Numbered from the stretch's first letter, positions 24,848 to 33,658 are shown. The stretch is DNA of 49,645 nt from an uncultured Bacteroidales bacterium (GCA_902779125.1 CACZAC010000017.1:1-49645), one strand, 5' to 3'. Notes: generated by a model from the letters alone, not told the origin. Program-made: numbers and translations.

Positions 24848-26380
24848 TTAGCTTTGTGTCATCACCAAGTCATTCAAGTCGGTAACATCCTGGATGTTGA
24901 TAATACCGTCTTGGTTAACGTCGGCCTCGGCAGGAGCGCTCGATGTATCGCCCAGCAGGTAGTCAATCAGTTCGGTAATATCAACGATGTTGATTCTGCC
25001 ATCATGGTTTACATCGCCAATCTGATAGATGGGTTCTACCTCGCCAGCTACGGTAACAATGATTTCGAAGATGCGGGCCTGCATGTTTAAATCGAAGGCC
25101 ACCTCGTAGGCATTGCCTTCCCAAACGCCTTCAAGACCGCTGGTAGTCCAAGTGCCCGTTGTTCCCTCGGCCAGTGACATTTTGCTGGGAGCGTAACCGC
25201 TTTGACCAGTGAATTCAATCTTGATGATGGGATAGTCGACTGAAGTGAAGACGACACCCGACGAGTCGTTCTTGCCATAGAAGCGGTATTGGCCATTGTC
25301 GCTAATCATACCGTCACCGACAAACATGGTTACGGGATACTTCACCACAGTGAACGAGTGGCGAGCGTGGTCGTCACCGTTACCTAGGTCAACATAAGGG
25401 TCAAAGGTTATCTCAGTGGTGGTGGGAACCTTGGTGTAAGTGGCGCTAACAACCTCGCTCTCCACGTCACCCACCTTGGCTTTTGCCCAGATGGTGATGT
25501 CATCGGTCACGGGGATGGCGTCAACATACTCGCTCCACAGTTCCTCATCCAGGCTGTAGTAAATCTTGGCATTGGGCGTGGCGCAGGTCAAGGTCACGTC
25601 CAGACGGTCAGTGAAGATGCATGCTGCAGGAGTGAAGACGGGGGCCTCTACGGTCTGCTCAACCTTGGTAAAGGTGGCATACACAAAGTCGGTGTAATCA
25701 TCGCCCTTTTCAGCATAAGCGGCATAGGTCATCGTCTCGGTCACATAGAACTCGCCACTCTCAAAGAAGTACATGCCTGTCGAGTAGTCAACCTCACCGT
25801 CAATAACCTTGTAAACATAGATAGAAGCATTGTCGGTGGCACACGATACCGTTACTGCCAGGCTGCCCGTGAACTCACCGCCATTGGGGGTGAAAACGGG
25901 ATCCACCAGCTCGGTAACCGGTTCGGCATCCTCCATGGTGATAACCAGCTTCTGGATGCGGCGATGACCAGTGTCACCATCGATGGTGAACACCACCTCG
26001 CTTGAGGGGTCCGAAGAACCGATGGTCCACTGCTTGCCGGCCTTGTTGTAGTTGCCAGGATTGCTCAGGATGTCGTTGGTGCCTTCACCCGATAAGAACG
26101 TGAAGTCAATCTTCAAGAGATTCTGGGGAGCGGTAATGGTCATAGTGTTGCCACCGTACAGACGCAGGGCGCCGCCAGAGGTGTTGGTGAAATAAGTGGG
26201 CTTGGTGCTGTTGGGGTTGGTGCCTTTGTCAAAGGTCAGTTTCACACCATCAATAGTGAGGTCTGAAACCAGCGTGTTGGTGCTCCAGCCCTGAGCGTTG
26301 AAATCAACGGTCACAACGGTGTCTGCCCATGCCGACATTGCCAGCAGAGCAACAAAAAGGAGAGAAAACAATTTCTTCAT
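24848..26380 (-). CDS. secreted multi-domain protein with CHB/Hex-C-like and dockerin-like modules
   Basis: 510 residues. Signal peptide MKKLFSLLFVALLAMSAWAD. The N-terminal 130 residues form a beta-sandwich (TVDFNAQGWSTN, LRLYGGNTMTITAPQN). Two repeats of the chitobiase/beta-hexosaminidase C-terminal type follow (VFTPNGGEFTGSLAVTVSCA; VFTPAACIFTDRLDVTLTCA). A third beta region comes next, and the C-terminal 55 residues hold a two-repeat dockerin-like module (GDVNHDGRINIVDITELIDY and ADVNQDGIINIQDVTDLNDL) with Ca-binding D-x-N-x-D loops. No catalytic domain is recognisable. It is probably a surface or secreted binding protein. No cohesin is encoded nearby. Confidence 0.85.
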   Translation of the reverse strand: MKKLFSLLFVALLAMSAWADTVVTVDFNAQGWSTNTLVSDLTIDGVKLTFDKGTNPNSTKPTYFTNTSGGALRLYGGNTMTITAPQNLLKIDFTFLSGEGTNDILSNPGNYNKAGKQWTIGSSDPSSEVVFTIDGDTGHRRIQKLVITMEDAEPVTELVDPVFTPNGGEFTGSLAVTVSCATDNASIYVYKVIDGEVDYSTGMYFFESGEFYVTETMTYAAYAEKGDDYTDFVYATFTKVEQTVEAPVFTPAACIFTDRLDVTLTCATPNAKIYYSLDEELWSEYVDAIPVTDDITIWAKAKVGDVESEVVSATYTKVPTTTEITFDPYVDLGNGDDHARHSFTVVKYPVTMFVGDGMISDNGQYRFYGKNDSSGVVFTSVDYPIIKIEFTGQSGYAPSKMSLAEGTTGTWTTSGLEGVWEGNAYEVAFDLNMQARIFEIIVTVAGEVEPIYQIGDVNHDGRINIVDITELIDYLLGDTSSAPAEADVNQDGIINIQDVTDLNDLVMTQS

Positions 26381-26473
26381 AAAATGAAACGAATTAAGAG
26401 TTAATTATGTGAATAAAAATAGGCTCATCAGCGGTTAAACATAGGGTTAAGAAGGTAACTCTCATTTTCACTG

Positions 26474-26481
26474 CAAATATA
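26474..26481 (-). promoter_or_regulatory. -7 promoter element of the dockerin-tailed protein gene
   Basis: On the minus strand TATATTTG (26474-26481) matches the -7 consensus, 94 nt before the ATG at 26380. The -33 element is not clear. Confidence 0.45.
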
Positions 26482-26552
26482 TAAAAAATTCTGAAAAACC
26501 TTATAGGTTACACCATGAAAACAGAGCCAATAACGAGCAAGACCCATGAAAA

Positions 26553-26587
26553 AGTGCCAAATGACTCAAGACAAGCCATTTGACACT
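26553..26587 (-). terminator. terminator of the redox fusion gene
   Basis: On the minus strand AGTG.CAAATG pairs with CATTTG.CACT around a 9- to 13-nt loop, followed by a TTTTT run. It lies 37 nt after the stop at 26624. Confidence 0.65.
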
Positions 26588-26623
26588 CAATATTGGAACC
26601 TAAGGTCTTCTTAGGTCGCTTGT

Positions 26624-29600
26624 TTACTGGAAGGCGTTCTCGCTCAGGCCCTTGCCACCGATGGCGAGGTCCTTCATGTACTCGGGAACGGGCTTGCCCA
26701 GATACTTGTCCACATAGAGCTTCGCCAAGTACTGGCCCAGCATGAAGCCGTGGCCACGCAGACCTGTCAGCAGACCAGCCTCCGGGTCGATGATGTAGCG
26801 CGGCTCGATGTAGTAGCCTGCCCAAACGGCGTGGAAGCCGACCGATGCCAGGTTGGGAATCCACTGGGCAAACATCTCGCTCACAATCTTCAGGAACGCC
26901 TGGCTGTTGTATTTCAGATTCTGGCGTGCCTCGTAGGGGTCACAGTCGGGCGATGCGCAACCGATAATCTGTCCCGTGTGCAGGAACTGCTGGCCGTAAA
27001 CGGCGTTGAAGCCCTTGTAGTGACGGCGGTCGATAATCATGTCGAGCGAGTCGCCGTTGACACCCATGTTGGGCAGACGGCGTGTGATGAATGCCTGGTG
27101 CTTGACGGGGAAGAGCTGGGTGTCGATGCCGAGCATGTCGGTAAACTTCTCTGAGCCCCAACCCATAGCGTTAACAAAGTGGTCGCAGGTGAATTCTACA
27201 TAGTGCTTGTCGTGACGGCGCACCAGCACGCGGAATTTGTCACCGGCACGCTGCACGTGCAGCACCTCGCAGTCCTCGAGCACCTGTCCGCCATGCTGCT
27301 TACCCACAGTGCGCACATACTCGATGGTGCGGCCCGGGGTTGCCTGCCAGCAGTTCTCCGAAATCAGCGCGTGGCTGTAGATATTGTCGTTGGGATTCCA
27401 GTAAGGCGAAATCACCTTGGTGAAGTCCTTGCGGTCAATCATGAAGGCCTCACTCCAGGCGCGCGAGGCGTCGAGCGAGCGATAGGTGGCGTCGTCGTGA
27501 ATCAGGTTGACATAGCGGGTCATCTTCAAGTCGATGTTGCAATGCTGTTGGTCATCGCGGAAGATTTCCAGGTTGTGCATCGCGATGTCGCTGATATCAG
27601 GGTTGGAGAAGGCAGGACGGCCACCGCCGATGCAGCGCCACGTCGAGCCGCGGTCATAGTTGACCAGGATGACGCGCTTACCGGCCTCGGCAAAGTAGCG
27701 GAATGCGGCACTACCAGCCATACCGCCGCCAGCAACGATGATTTCGGTCTCGGCTTTCTCGATGACTGAGCCGTGTTCAAACACGAAGGTCTCCTTGGTT
27801 TCTCCGTTGTACACATCACCCAGGGTAACCTGGTTGGCGAGCGGGGCGCGAGGCGTGCTGTCGCCAGTTACCTCGATGCCGTGGGCACGCAGAATCTGTT
27901 TGGCACGTGATACGCAGCGCTTGCCGCGGCAGGGACCCATACCCATGCGCGTGGTGTGCTTCAGCTCGTCCACCGATATGAACTTGCGGTCACCCACCAG
28001 TGCAAGCAGCGTCTTCACGTCAACGTCCTCGCAGTGGCAGACGAAGGACTTGCCTTCCTCGGTATCGGTGAGGGAACGCAGGTTCAAGGGCTCGGGATAG
28101 CGTTCCTTGAGGATGAAGCCCTTCACGTTGTTCAACTCGTCAACCTTGGTAGCCTGAACGCGGGCGACATGGGTCTTGTTTTCTTTCTTGAGCACCTTCT
28201 CGATGACACCCTCGCCCACCTTGGCGCCGTTGTCATCAACCAGGAATACTTCCTTGCCCTCTTCAACATCATACTCTACCGGCAGGAACACCACGTTCTT
28301 GCGCTTGTCGTAGCCGAAGATGGCCAAGCCGGGGCAGTGGTTCACACACTGCATACAGCCGATACATTTCTCGTAATCGACCATCGGTACCGACGATGTC
28401 GTCGGCTTGGTGATGGCACCCTGTGGACAAGCAAACGTACAGGGGTTGCAGGCAAAGCCGTAGAGGCAGTTGATTTGCACATAGGGCTTAGCGGCCATGC
28501 GCTCCTCTTCGGGGACGCGCGGGGCATCCAGCAGGCGCACGGGGCGCTGCTGTGAGTCGATATACTGGCGGGAAACTTCCAGATAATCCTCATACGGGAA
28601 ACGCAGGCCCAACTCCTGAGCCACCTCATAGGCCACCTGCTTGCCGCGCAACACGGCACTGGTGCCCTCGCCGATGCGAACGGCATCACCCGCACCATAG
28701 ACGTTGCGGCCAAATACCGAGCGGCCCTTCACGAGCAGCTGGTTATCGGGAATCAGACCCGTGCAGATGTTGATGATGTCGATATCGTCAATCACGCGTT
28801 CGGTGCCGGGAATGGGCTGGAAATTCTTGCACTCGGCAATCACGGCTCCCTTCACGCCGGTGTAGTCCTCATTGGGGATGGCACGGATGAGCACGTGTGA
28901 TGTCATGATGGGGATGCCCAGACGGCGAACGCGGTTGGCTTGAACGGGGAAGCCGCCCTCGTGGTCCATACCCTCGATGATGGCCTTGATGGTGGCACCA
29001 GCCTGCATGGCCTGGTAACTGGTCAGGTAGCCGATGTTACCGGCGCCCACGGTGAGCACGCGCTTGCCCAGCAGGGTGTGCTCCTGGTTCATCATCTTCT
29101 GGAACACAGCAGCGGTGTACACGCCCGGCACGTCATCGTTCTCAAACACGGGCATGAACGGCACGGCACCGGTGGCAACGACTAGATGGTCGGCATCGAT
29201 GTAGCTCACCTCCTGGGTGACAATATTCTTCAGGGCTATGCGGCGACCTTCGAGCAGGTCCCACACGGTATTGTTGAGCAGGATGCCGTCGTGGCTGTCG
29301 CCTGCAAGGGTCTTGGCGATGTCAAAACCGCGCATGCCACCAAACTTCTGCTCCTTCTCAAAGAAGAAGAACTGGTGAGTCTGCATATTGAACTGGCCGC
29401 CCTCGGTAGCGTTGTTGTCCACCACGATGTTGGGAATACCCAGTGCGGTGAGCTGCTCGCGGCATGCCAGACCGGCAGGGCCGCCGCCAACGATGGCAAC
29501 TGTGGTCTTGTAGATTTTGGTTTCACTGGCTGCGCGGGCCTTCACCTCGGGCATGTAGTCCTTGGGAATTTCGCGCACCTCTTTCACACCGTCAACGCTG

Positions 29601-29845
29601 GTGATGCAGATGCGTCGCACCTGGCCGTCGACAAGCATCTCACAGGCGCCGCACTTGCCGATACCGCACTCCAGACTGCGGTTGCGGCCCGTCGTGCTGT
29701 GGCTGTGTACGATAAGTCCTGCCTGATGAAGGGCGGCAGCTATAGTTTTGCCTTTCTGACCGCGCACGGTCCTCCCTTCAAACTGGAATTCAACGTATTC
29801 TTCTTTTGGAAGGTCAAGAATAGGATGATTTTCAATCTTATACAT
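26624..29845 (-). CDS. iron-sulfur flavoprotein fusion resembling HcnA+HcnB+HcnC / opine-type dehydrogenase
   Basis: 1073 residues, no signal peptide. Domain order: [2Fe-2S] Fer2_4-like domain with Cys60, 65, 68, 80; pyridine-nucleotide-disulfide-reductase-like part with FAD site GGGPAG (120-125) and second nucleotide site VGAGNIG (266-272); two [4Fe-4S] motifs (Cys460/466/469/473 and Cys494/497/500/504); a BFD-like [2Fe-2S] domain (Cys603/605/639/644); then a DAO-type FAD domain with AGGGMAG (705-711). The three-subunit HcnABC cyanide synthase and related opine/proline dehydrogenases have the same A, B, C order on separate chains. Here they are fused with an added ferredoxin. The likely substrate is an amino acid or secondary amine, by inference. 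It is monocistronic. Confidence 0.88.
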   Translation of the reverse strand: MYKIENHPILDLPKEEYVEFQFEGRTVRGQKGKTIAAALHQAGLIVHSHSTTGRNRSLECGIGKCGACEMLVDGQVRRICITSVDGVKEVREIPKDYMPEVKARAASETKIYKTTVAIVGGGPAGLACREQLTALGIPNIVVDNNATEGGQFNMQTHQFFFFEKEQKFGGMRGFDIAKTLAGDSHDGILLNNTVWDLLEGRRIALKNIVTQEVSYIDADHLVVATGAVPFMPVFENDDVPGVYTAAVFQKMMNQEHTLLGKRVLTVGAGNIGYLTSYQAMQAGATIKAIIEGMDHEGGFPVQANRVRRLGIPIMTSHVLIRAIPNEDYTGVKGAVIAECKNFQPIPGTERVIDDIDIINICTGLIPDNQLLVKGRSVFGRNVYGAGDAVRIGEGTSAVLRGKQVAYEVAQELGLRFPYEDYLEVSRQYIDSQQRPVRLLDAPRVPEEERMAAKPYVQINCLYGFACNPCTFACPQGAITKPTTSSVPMVDYEKCIGCMQCVNHCPGLAIFGYDKRKNVVFLPVEYDVEEGKEVFLVDDNGAKVGEGVIEKVLKKENKTHVARVQATKVDELNNVKGFILKERYPEPLNLRSLTDTEEGKSFVCHCEDVDVKTLLALVGDRKFISVDELKHTTRMGMGPCRGKRCVSRAKQILRAHGIEVTGDSTPRAPLANQVTLGDVYNGETKETFVFEHGSVIEKAETEIIVAGGGMAGSAAFRYFAEAGKRVILVNYDRGSTWRCIGGGRPAFSNPDISDIAMHNLEIFRDDQQHCNIDLKMTRYVNLIHDDATYRSLDASRAWSEAFMIDRKDFTKVISPYWNPNDNIYSHALISENCWQATPGRTIEYVRTVGKQHGGQVLEDCEVLHVQRAGDKFRVLVRRHDKHYVEFTCDHFVNAMGWGSEKFTDMLGIDTQLFPVKHQAFITRRLPNMGVNGDSLDMIIDRRHYKGFNAVYGQQFLHTGQIIGCASPDCDPYEARQNLKYNSQAFLKIVSEMFAQWIPNLASVGFHAVWAGYYIEPRYIIDPEAGLLTGLRGHGFMLGQYLAKLYVDKYLGKPVPEYMKDLAIGGKGLSENAFQ

Positions 29846-30265
29846 GATGACTGGTTTATATGGTTAATGTTTCTGTTTCAGCCGTTTAATCACCATCGAA
29901 GGCTAACGATGTCCACAAAGATAGCGCATTTTTTTGTATTTTGTGTGAAACAGGCGAAATTATTGAGAAAATCTTTAGAAATTTAAGCGGCTGTTGTCAG
30001 CGCATGGCAGTTATTTTAAAAATTCGCTTTCAATTTGTCAACAAAATCCGCAAAATGCTTGCATATATCAAGCATTTTCCCGTTCTTTGTGACGATGTAG
30101 CGCAAGACAAGGATGATGAATCTTACTAGGAATTAGCTAAACCTCTAAGAATCAGTTATTAGCGTTACTTTTTGTTGTTTTTTTGATAATCTGAGCCGAT
30201 TCAACTAAAAGATGTTTTAGTTGCCTATTTTTCAATATATTAATTACTCTAAACAACCAAACAAA
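29846..30265. other. divergent intergenic region (420 bp)
   Basis: It separates the divergent redox fusion and GH123-like genes. On the minus strand TATCTTTG (29916-29923) is a -7 element about 70 nt before the redox gene start, with only a poor -33. A perfect palindrome CAACTAAAA-GATG-TTTTAGTTG (30202-30223) lies 43 nt before the ATG at 30266 and could be an operator. Nothing else is recognised; a 62-codon ORF at 29941 has no support. Confidence 0.5.
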
Positions 30266-32401
30266 ATGGGAACTGTTGATTTACTTTTAAGAAGGGCACA
30301 AAAGTTTGTCCTGTTCGTTCTGCTACTGGGTGTGGCAGGAGTGACGAATGTGTATGCGGATGATGAACCAGAACCAGATCCCTATCTGTTTTATCTGCTA
30401 TTCAATGATTATCAGGCCTGTGAATCAAAGGTTCCGTTGAGGGAGTGGAACGGAATTGATGACATCAAATGCCAACAATTGCCTGTAAACGAGAGTGCGT
30501 TCATGTTGTCCTCGTTTTACCTGAACAGAACTGAAAGGCCTTCTGGATTCTTGGCGCTCGCCCAAAACGAGAAAGAAGGCTTCCATGTCTTCTTCCGTGA
30601 GCAGGAAAAAGAACGCAATCTGAGGATTGAAGTCAGTCCGTTTACCAATTCACAGAACGAGGTCCTGCCTCATTTGCTCTATTGGGAAGATTTCTTCTTT
30701 GCCCCTGGCGTTGGTATTCCAGATTCATTAGCTGAAGCCCTGATTCCTTATGCCGGAGAAATCCAGAAAAGCATGGTTGACCACAACAAGGTGTTTTATG
30801 TTGAATTGAGGTCAACCATGAATCAAACGCCTGGCGAGTATTATTCCACCATTTCGGTATTTGATGGAGATGAACTGGTAACGTCCAAACCAGTTACTGC
30901 AAAAGTCTGGAACTTTGCCTTGCCCGAGAATCATTATTCTGAAGTGGTTATGGGTCTATACAACTGCAATTCAGGTTACGGTGCCACCCGAAGCATCTTT
31001 GCCTTGAATGGTCTAACAGTGGAGAATAATGGCAACCCGTCAGCCGATGACCTGCCTCAAGCCAAGAAGATTCTGGACGGTTATCAGGAATGCCTGCTCG
31101 ACCATGGCGTGAGCACCTACGAGATTCCTCGTTGGCTGATGGACGATGACTCCAAAGCTGCTGAATTGACCATGGCCGACCTGCGTCGCAAGGTGTTCAC
31201 CGTTCCGGTTCACCGTGGCCACTTCGTCAATGGAGACTTCACCGATGCTGCTAAAAAAACCATCAGCAAGTATAAAAGGCTTGTTTATGACAATCCGTTC
31301 CTGAAGGACAAGGCCTTCTTCTACCTCATGGATGAGCCGACAGGCACCGAAAGCGAGGTGGCATTGCTGGAAGCCATGTCAGAAAGATTGAATGAACTGT
31401 GGCCCGGCTATCATGCCGTTGCTCCGTTCTACAGCAATTTTGAACAGACGACAGCCTTGTTTGAAGGAAAGATTGATATCATTTGTCCTAACCAAGGAGC
31501 GTTTGATCCCCGCAACTCCAATTATGACCTGAAACAAGCCAATTTCCTGAGTTTCCAGGATCGTGAGAATCATCCTGAATGGTTCCGCACCTGGCGCTAC
31601 CAGGGCGATGCCAAATGTGGTGGCACCTACTTCTGGATTTTCAATATACAACAGTTAGGTGTCATGAGGCGTGTTCCCTTCTGGCAGCAGTGGTACATGA
31701 ACAGTGACGGTTGGCTGCAGTGGAGCTGCGCCTATTTGCCTGTGAATTGGACAAAGAAGACACTTCCGGGTAGTGGTGGCATACAGACTGGTAATGGTGA
31801 CGGCATCCTTGTCTATCCCGGAACATTGTGGAGTCAGAGTGCCGAAACACCTATCGCTTCGTTGCGCTTGAAACAATTGACCGACGGTATTGAGGATTAC
31901 GATTACCTGCGTTTGGGTATGGAATTTGTTGATGAGAGCAGTCTAAAAACAGCTATCAGCCGTTTCTTGTGGAGAGAATATGCCAGTGACTGTAAGTCCG
32001 TCAACAAGGAATATGAATTCTATGCAGCCTATACTTGCACCTATCTGCAGCGCGCCAGATATGAAATCGGCCAGCTTCTAGATGCCGCCAACACCGAGCA
32101 TAACTGGGGTGAATGGCAGATTGCCGTGTTGCCTGACAAAGGTCATAACGGTCTGGAAATCCGCACCTGTGAGGGTTGTGGTGCTCAAACCAGCCGAATC
32201 AAGCTGTGGGATGGTAGTGTGGTCGGTGACGTCAATGGCGACGGTTTGGTTAATATTCTTGACGTTACTACGCTGGTAGACATCATACTGGGTGTTGATG
32301 ACAATGGTATCAGTGCTGAGGCTGCTGATGTGAATGGAGACGGGAAAGTCAGTATCCTGGATGTCGCAATACTCGTTGACTTGATTGTTGGCATAGAATA
32401 A
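30266..32401 (+). CDS. secreted GH123/DUF4091-like protein with C-terminal dockerin-like module
   Basis: 711 residues from the ATG at 30266; an upstream in-frame TTG at 30221 lies inside the palindrome and is rejected. An N-terminal signal (KFVLFVLLLGVAGVTNVYAD) is followed by a beta-domain and a TIM-barrel-like part (VYDNPFLKDKAFFYLMDEPT; GGTYFWIFN). The motif LTDGIEDYDYLRLG is typical of the C-terminus of DUF4091/GH123 proteins, beta-N-acetylgalactosaminidase relatives. Then comes a small Cys-x2-Cys module after an HNWGEW motif, and a two-repeat dockerin-like module (GDVNGDGLVNILDVTTLVDI; ADVNGDGKVSILDVAILVDL). It is likely a secreted glycan-active enzyme; the substrate is inferred. A strong terminator follows. 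Confidence 0.85.
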   Translation: MGTVDLLLRRAQKFVLFVLLLGVAGVTNVYADDEPEPDPYLFYLLFNDYQACESKVPLREWNGIDDIKCQQLPVNESAFMLSSFYLNRTERPSGFLALAQNEKEGFHVFFREQEKERNLRIEVSPFTNSQNEVLPHLLYWEDFFFAPGVGIPDSLAEALIPYAGEIQKSMVDHNKVFYVELRSTMNQTPGEYYSTISVFDGDELVTSKPVTAKVWNFALPENHYSEVVMGLYNCNSGYGATRSIFALNGLTVENNGNPSADDLPQAKKILDGYQECLLDHGVSTYEIPRWLMDDDSKAAELTMADLRRKVFTVPVHRGHFVNGDFTDAAKKTISKYKRLVYDNPFLKDKAFFYLMDEPTGTESEVALLEAMSERLNELWPGYHAVAPFYSNFEQTTALFEGKIDIICPNQGAFDPRNSNYDLKQANFLSFQDRENHPEWFRTWRYQGDAKCGGTYFWIFNIQQLGVMRRVPFWQQWYMNSDGWLQWSCAYLPVNWTKKTLPGSGGIQTGNGDGILVYPGTLWSQSAETPIASLRLKQLTDGIEDYDYLRLGMEFVDESSLKTAISRFLWREYASDCKSVNKEYEFYAAYTCTYLQRARYEIGQLLDAANTEHNWGEWQIAVLPDKGHNGLEIRTCEGCGAQTSRIKLWDGSVVGDVNGDGLVNILDVTTLVDIILGVDDNGISAEAADVNGDGKVSILDVAILVDLIVGIE

Positions 32402-32434
32402 TCTAGCCTGACAATCATCCATTGACCAACTGAA

Positions 32435-32468
32435 AATATCCCTCATGCGTGAGGGATATTTATTTTTT
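32435..32468 (+). terminator. rho-independent terminator after 30266-32401
   Basis: A perfect 11-bp stem AATATCCCTCA (32435-32445), loop TGCG, TGAGGGATATT (32450-32460), followed by TATTTTTT. Confidence 0.85.
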
Positions 32469-32493
32469 CCTCTCTTCATGAGGTGGGAGAGGG

Positions 32494-32607
32494 TTAGTTA
32501 TGGGGCACGCATGCGGCACGCACGGTAAATCCGAAGTAGCGGACGTGACTCCAAGCGGTTTTGTCGGCTCCGTTGAAGTATATGTAGCGAGCGGCACTGG
32601 TGTCCAT
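32494..32607 (-). pseudogene. relic of a FISUMP-domain protein (C-terminal end only)
   Basis: The minus strand reads MDTSAARYIYFNGADKT, then AWSHVRYFGFTVRAACVPHN and a stop at 32494-32496. This matches the C-terminal end of the intact FISUMP protein at 42263-43036 (YSLYFNSSELDWCSH, GFTVRPVR). Only 37 codons remain; the rest of the domain is missing and the break lies in an 8-bp repeat (GGATGGAC and similar). It is a degraded gene fragment. Confidence 0.6.
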
Positions 32608-32991
32608 CCATCTATCTGTCTATGTGTGCGTGTGAGGGTGAGTTATCAGGTTGGACCGTCATTTCTTTGCCTGCCCATTTGGATGAATAGACGAATAGAC
32701 GAGCAGATAACAATTTACAGATTCAATCATCTCTAAACTCTAACCTTCAAGTTTTCTAAAGTGGTTAATGTTCTTTAGAAACTTGAATATAGAATAATAT
32801 AGAATAGGATTGTGTCAAAACTTGCGATGACACAACCCATCTATTCATCTATTTGTCTATTTATATATAATAAAGTAGACGAATAGACGAAAAGATGGTC
32901 AGGAGAGAAGAAGCAGAAGAGAGAAAGACAGCAACCCTCACCCTCTTCCCCTCATCCACCCGCGTTTGGACGAATGGATGAATAGACGAGC
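32604..32991 (+). repeat. scattered 8-bp-period repeats in the 32.5-33.3 kb gap
   Basis: Units of consensus GAAYRGAY occur in phase at 32682-32705 (GAATAGAC twice, then GAGCAGAT) and at about 32966-32991 (GAATGGAT, GAATAGAC), and inverted at about 32604-32626. A facing pair of copies, 32838-32859 and 32876-32897, is complementary at 19 of 22 positions and can form a long hairpin with an AT-rich 16-nt loop. No gene is recognised between them. Confidence 0.65.
32746..32787. repeat. long inverted repeat (hairpin)
   Basis: TTCAAGTTTTCTAAAG (32746-32761) faces CTTTAGAAACTTGAA (32773-32787), fully complementary except for one extra T, with an 11-nt spacer. No T-run follows and no gene lies directly upstream, so it is not an ordinary terminator. 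It may be an operator, MITE remnant or RNA element. Confidence 0.6.
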
Positions 32992-33044
32992 AAAGACAAG
33001 AATTGCAGCAAATGCCCGTCACTATGTTCATGCACTAAAAGGCT

Positions 33045-33366
33045 GGATGCAAACCTGGTTGCAGCCTCGTCATGGCCGTTCACATTAAATCACGCTCTGA
33101 ATTCCATCTGACTCCTATTGAGATTGTGCGTGTTTGGCAATCTTTAGCCATTGGCGGCCACGCCAAGCCGAGGCCCTACACATTTATCGACAGGAGGGAT
33201 ATTTAACTGGGCAACAATAGTTCTTTATTACATTTTCTTCGTTTTCAGTGCCTACTTAAATAATATGGTTCAGGTTGACACATTCTCCCTGCAAAAGACA
33301 TGATTTTTCAGAAAAAAACCTTACTTTTACATTAAGTATTTATCATAACCATTTTGATTAGTAACT
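33045..33366 (+). other. gap without a confident gene
   Basis: A 44-codon reading frame starts at ATG 33072 and stops at 33206 (begins MAVHIKSRSEFHLTPIEIVR). It has protein-like composition but no promoter or homology I recognise; it may be a relic. The remainder is AT-rich with no clear promoter consensus before the small ORF at 33367. Confidence 0.3.
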
Positions 33367-33525
33367 ATGGCCAACAAAAAACAAGACAACCGAGTGCAAC
33401 CACGCTTGAAGAATAAGGGTGTTATCGTAGACCTGTTCGTTCTATGGCTCGCTTTGACCGCTCTTTCATGTGCCGCAATCAATCTTCATATCTCGCTGAA
33501 TAAGCTGGAACCAAAAGAAGAATGA
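33367..33525 (+). CDS. small single-pass membrane protein (52 aa), hypothetical
   Basis: ATG at 33367, stop TGA at 33523-33525. The N-terminus is basic and polar (MANKKQDNRVQPRLKNKG), followed by one hydrophobic helix (VIVDLFVLWLALTALSCAAI) and a short charged tail (LNKLEPKEE). The 'positive-inside' N-terminus and clean single helix look like a real small membrane protein. I do not recognise a family. It lies isolated in a repeat-rich gap, 20 bp before a gene relic. Coding status is uncertain because it is short. Confidence 0.45.
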   Translation: MANKKQDNRVQPRLKNKGVIVDLFVLWLALTALSCAAINLHISLNKLEPKEE

Positions 33526-33544
33526 CACGTCACTAGTGGTTTTG

Positions 33545-33658
33545 TCAAAAAAATCTTTCGACAGCGCTGAACTTAAGCTGGCGGTATAGCTTGCGCCAGG
33601 CCTCCATGCAGCGCGTCCCTGCCGCCATGTCGTCAATCTTGTGGCGCTTTGCCAGGAA
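33545..33658 (-). pseudogene. relic of the module gene found intact at 44985-45287
   Basis: The minus-strand frame reads FLAKRHKIDDMAAGTRCMEA, then WRKLYRQLKFSAVERFF and stop. The first part matches the gene at 44985-45287 (FLAKRHKIDDMAARTRCMET, LRELFRQ), at DNA level too: about 30 identical bases around the conserved ATG. After about 25 residues the similarity ends. An in-frame TAA directly precedes the match. As at 45.27 kb, an AAAGCCAAATG-type hairpin lies just upstream. It is a broken copy of the same accessory module. Confidence 0.65.

Noticed and set aside
29941-30129. 62-codon frame in the divergent gap
   Set aside because: No promoter or family signal, and it overlaps likely regulatory DNA.
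32500-32736. 78-codon plus-strand frame after the GH123-like gene
   Set aside because: It runs across the FISUMP relic (minus strand) and octamer repeats; not a plausible protein.
33072-33206. 44-codon frame (MAVHIKSRSEF...)
   Set aside because: Protein-like composition but no promoter, homology or context; too short to call.
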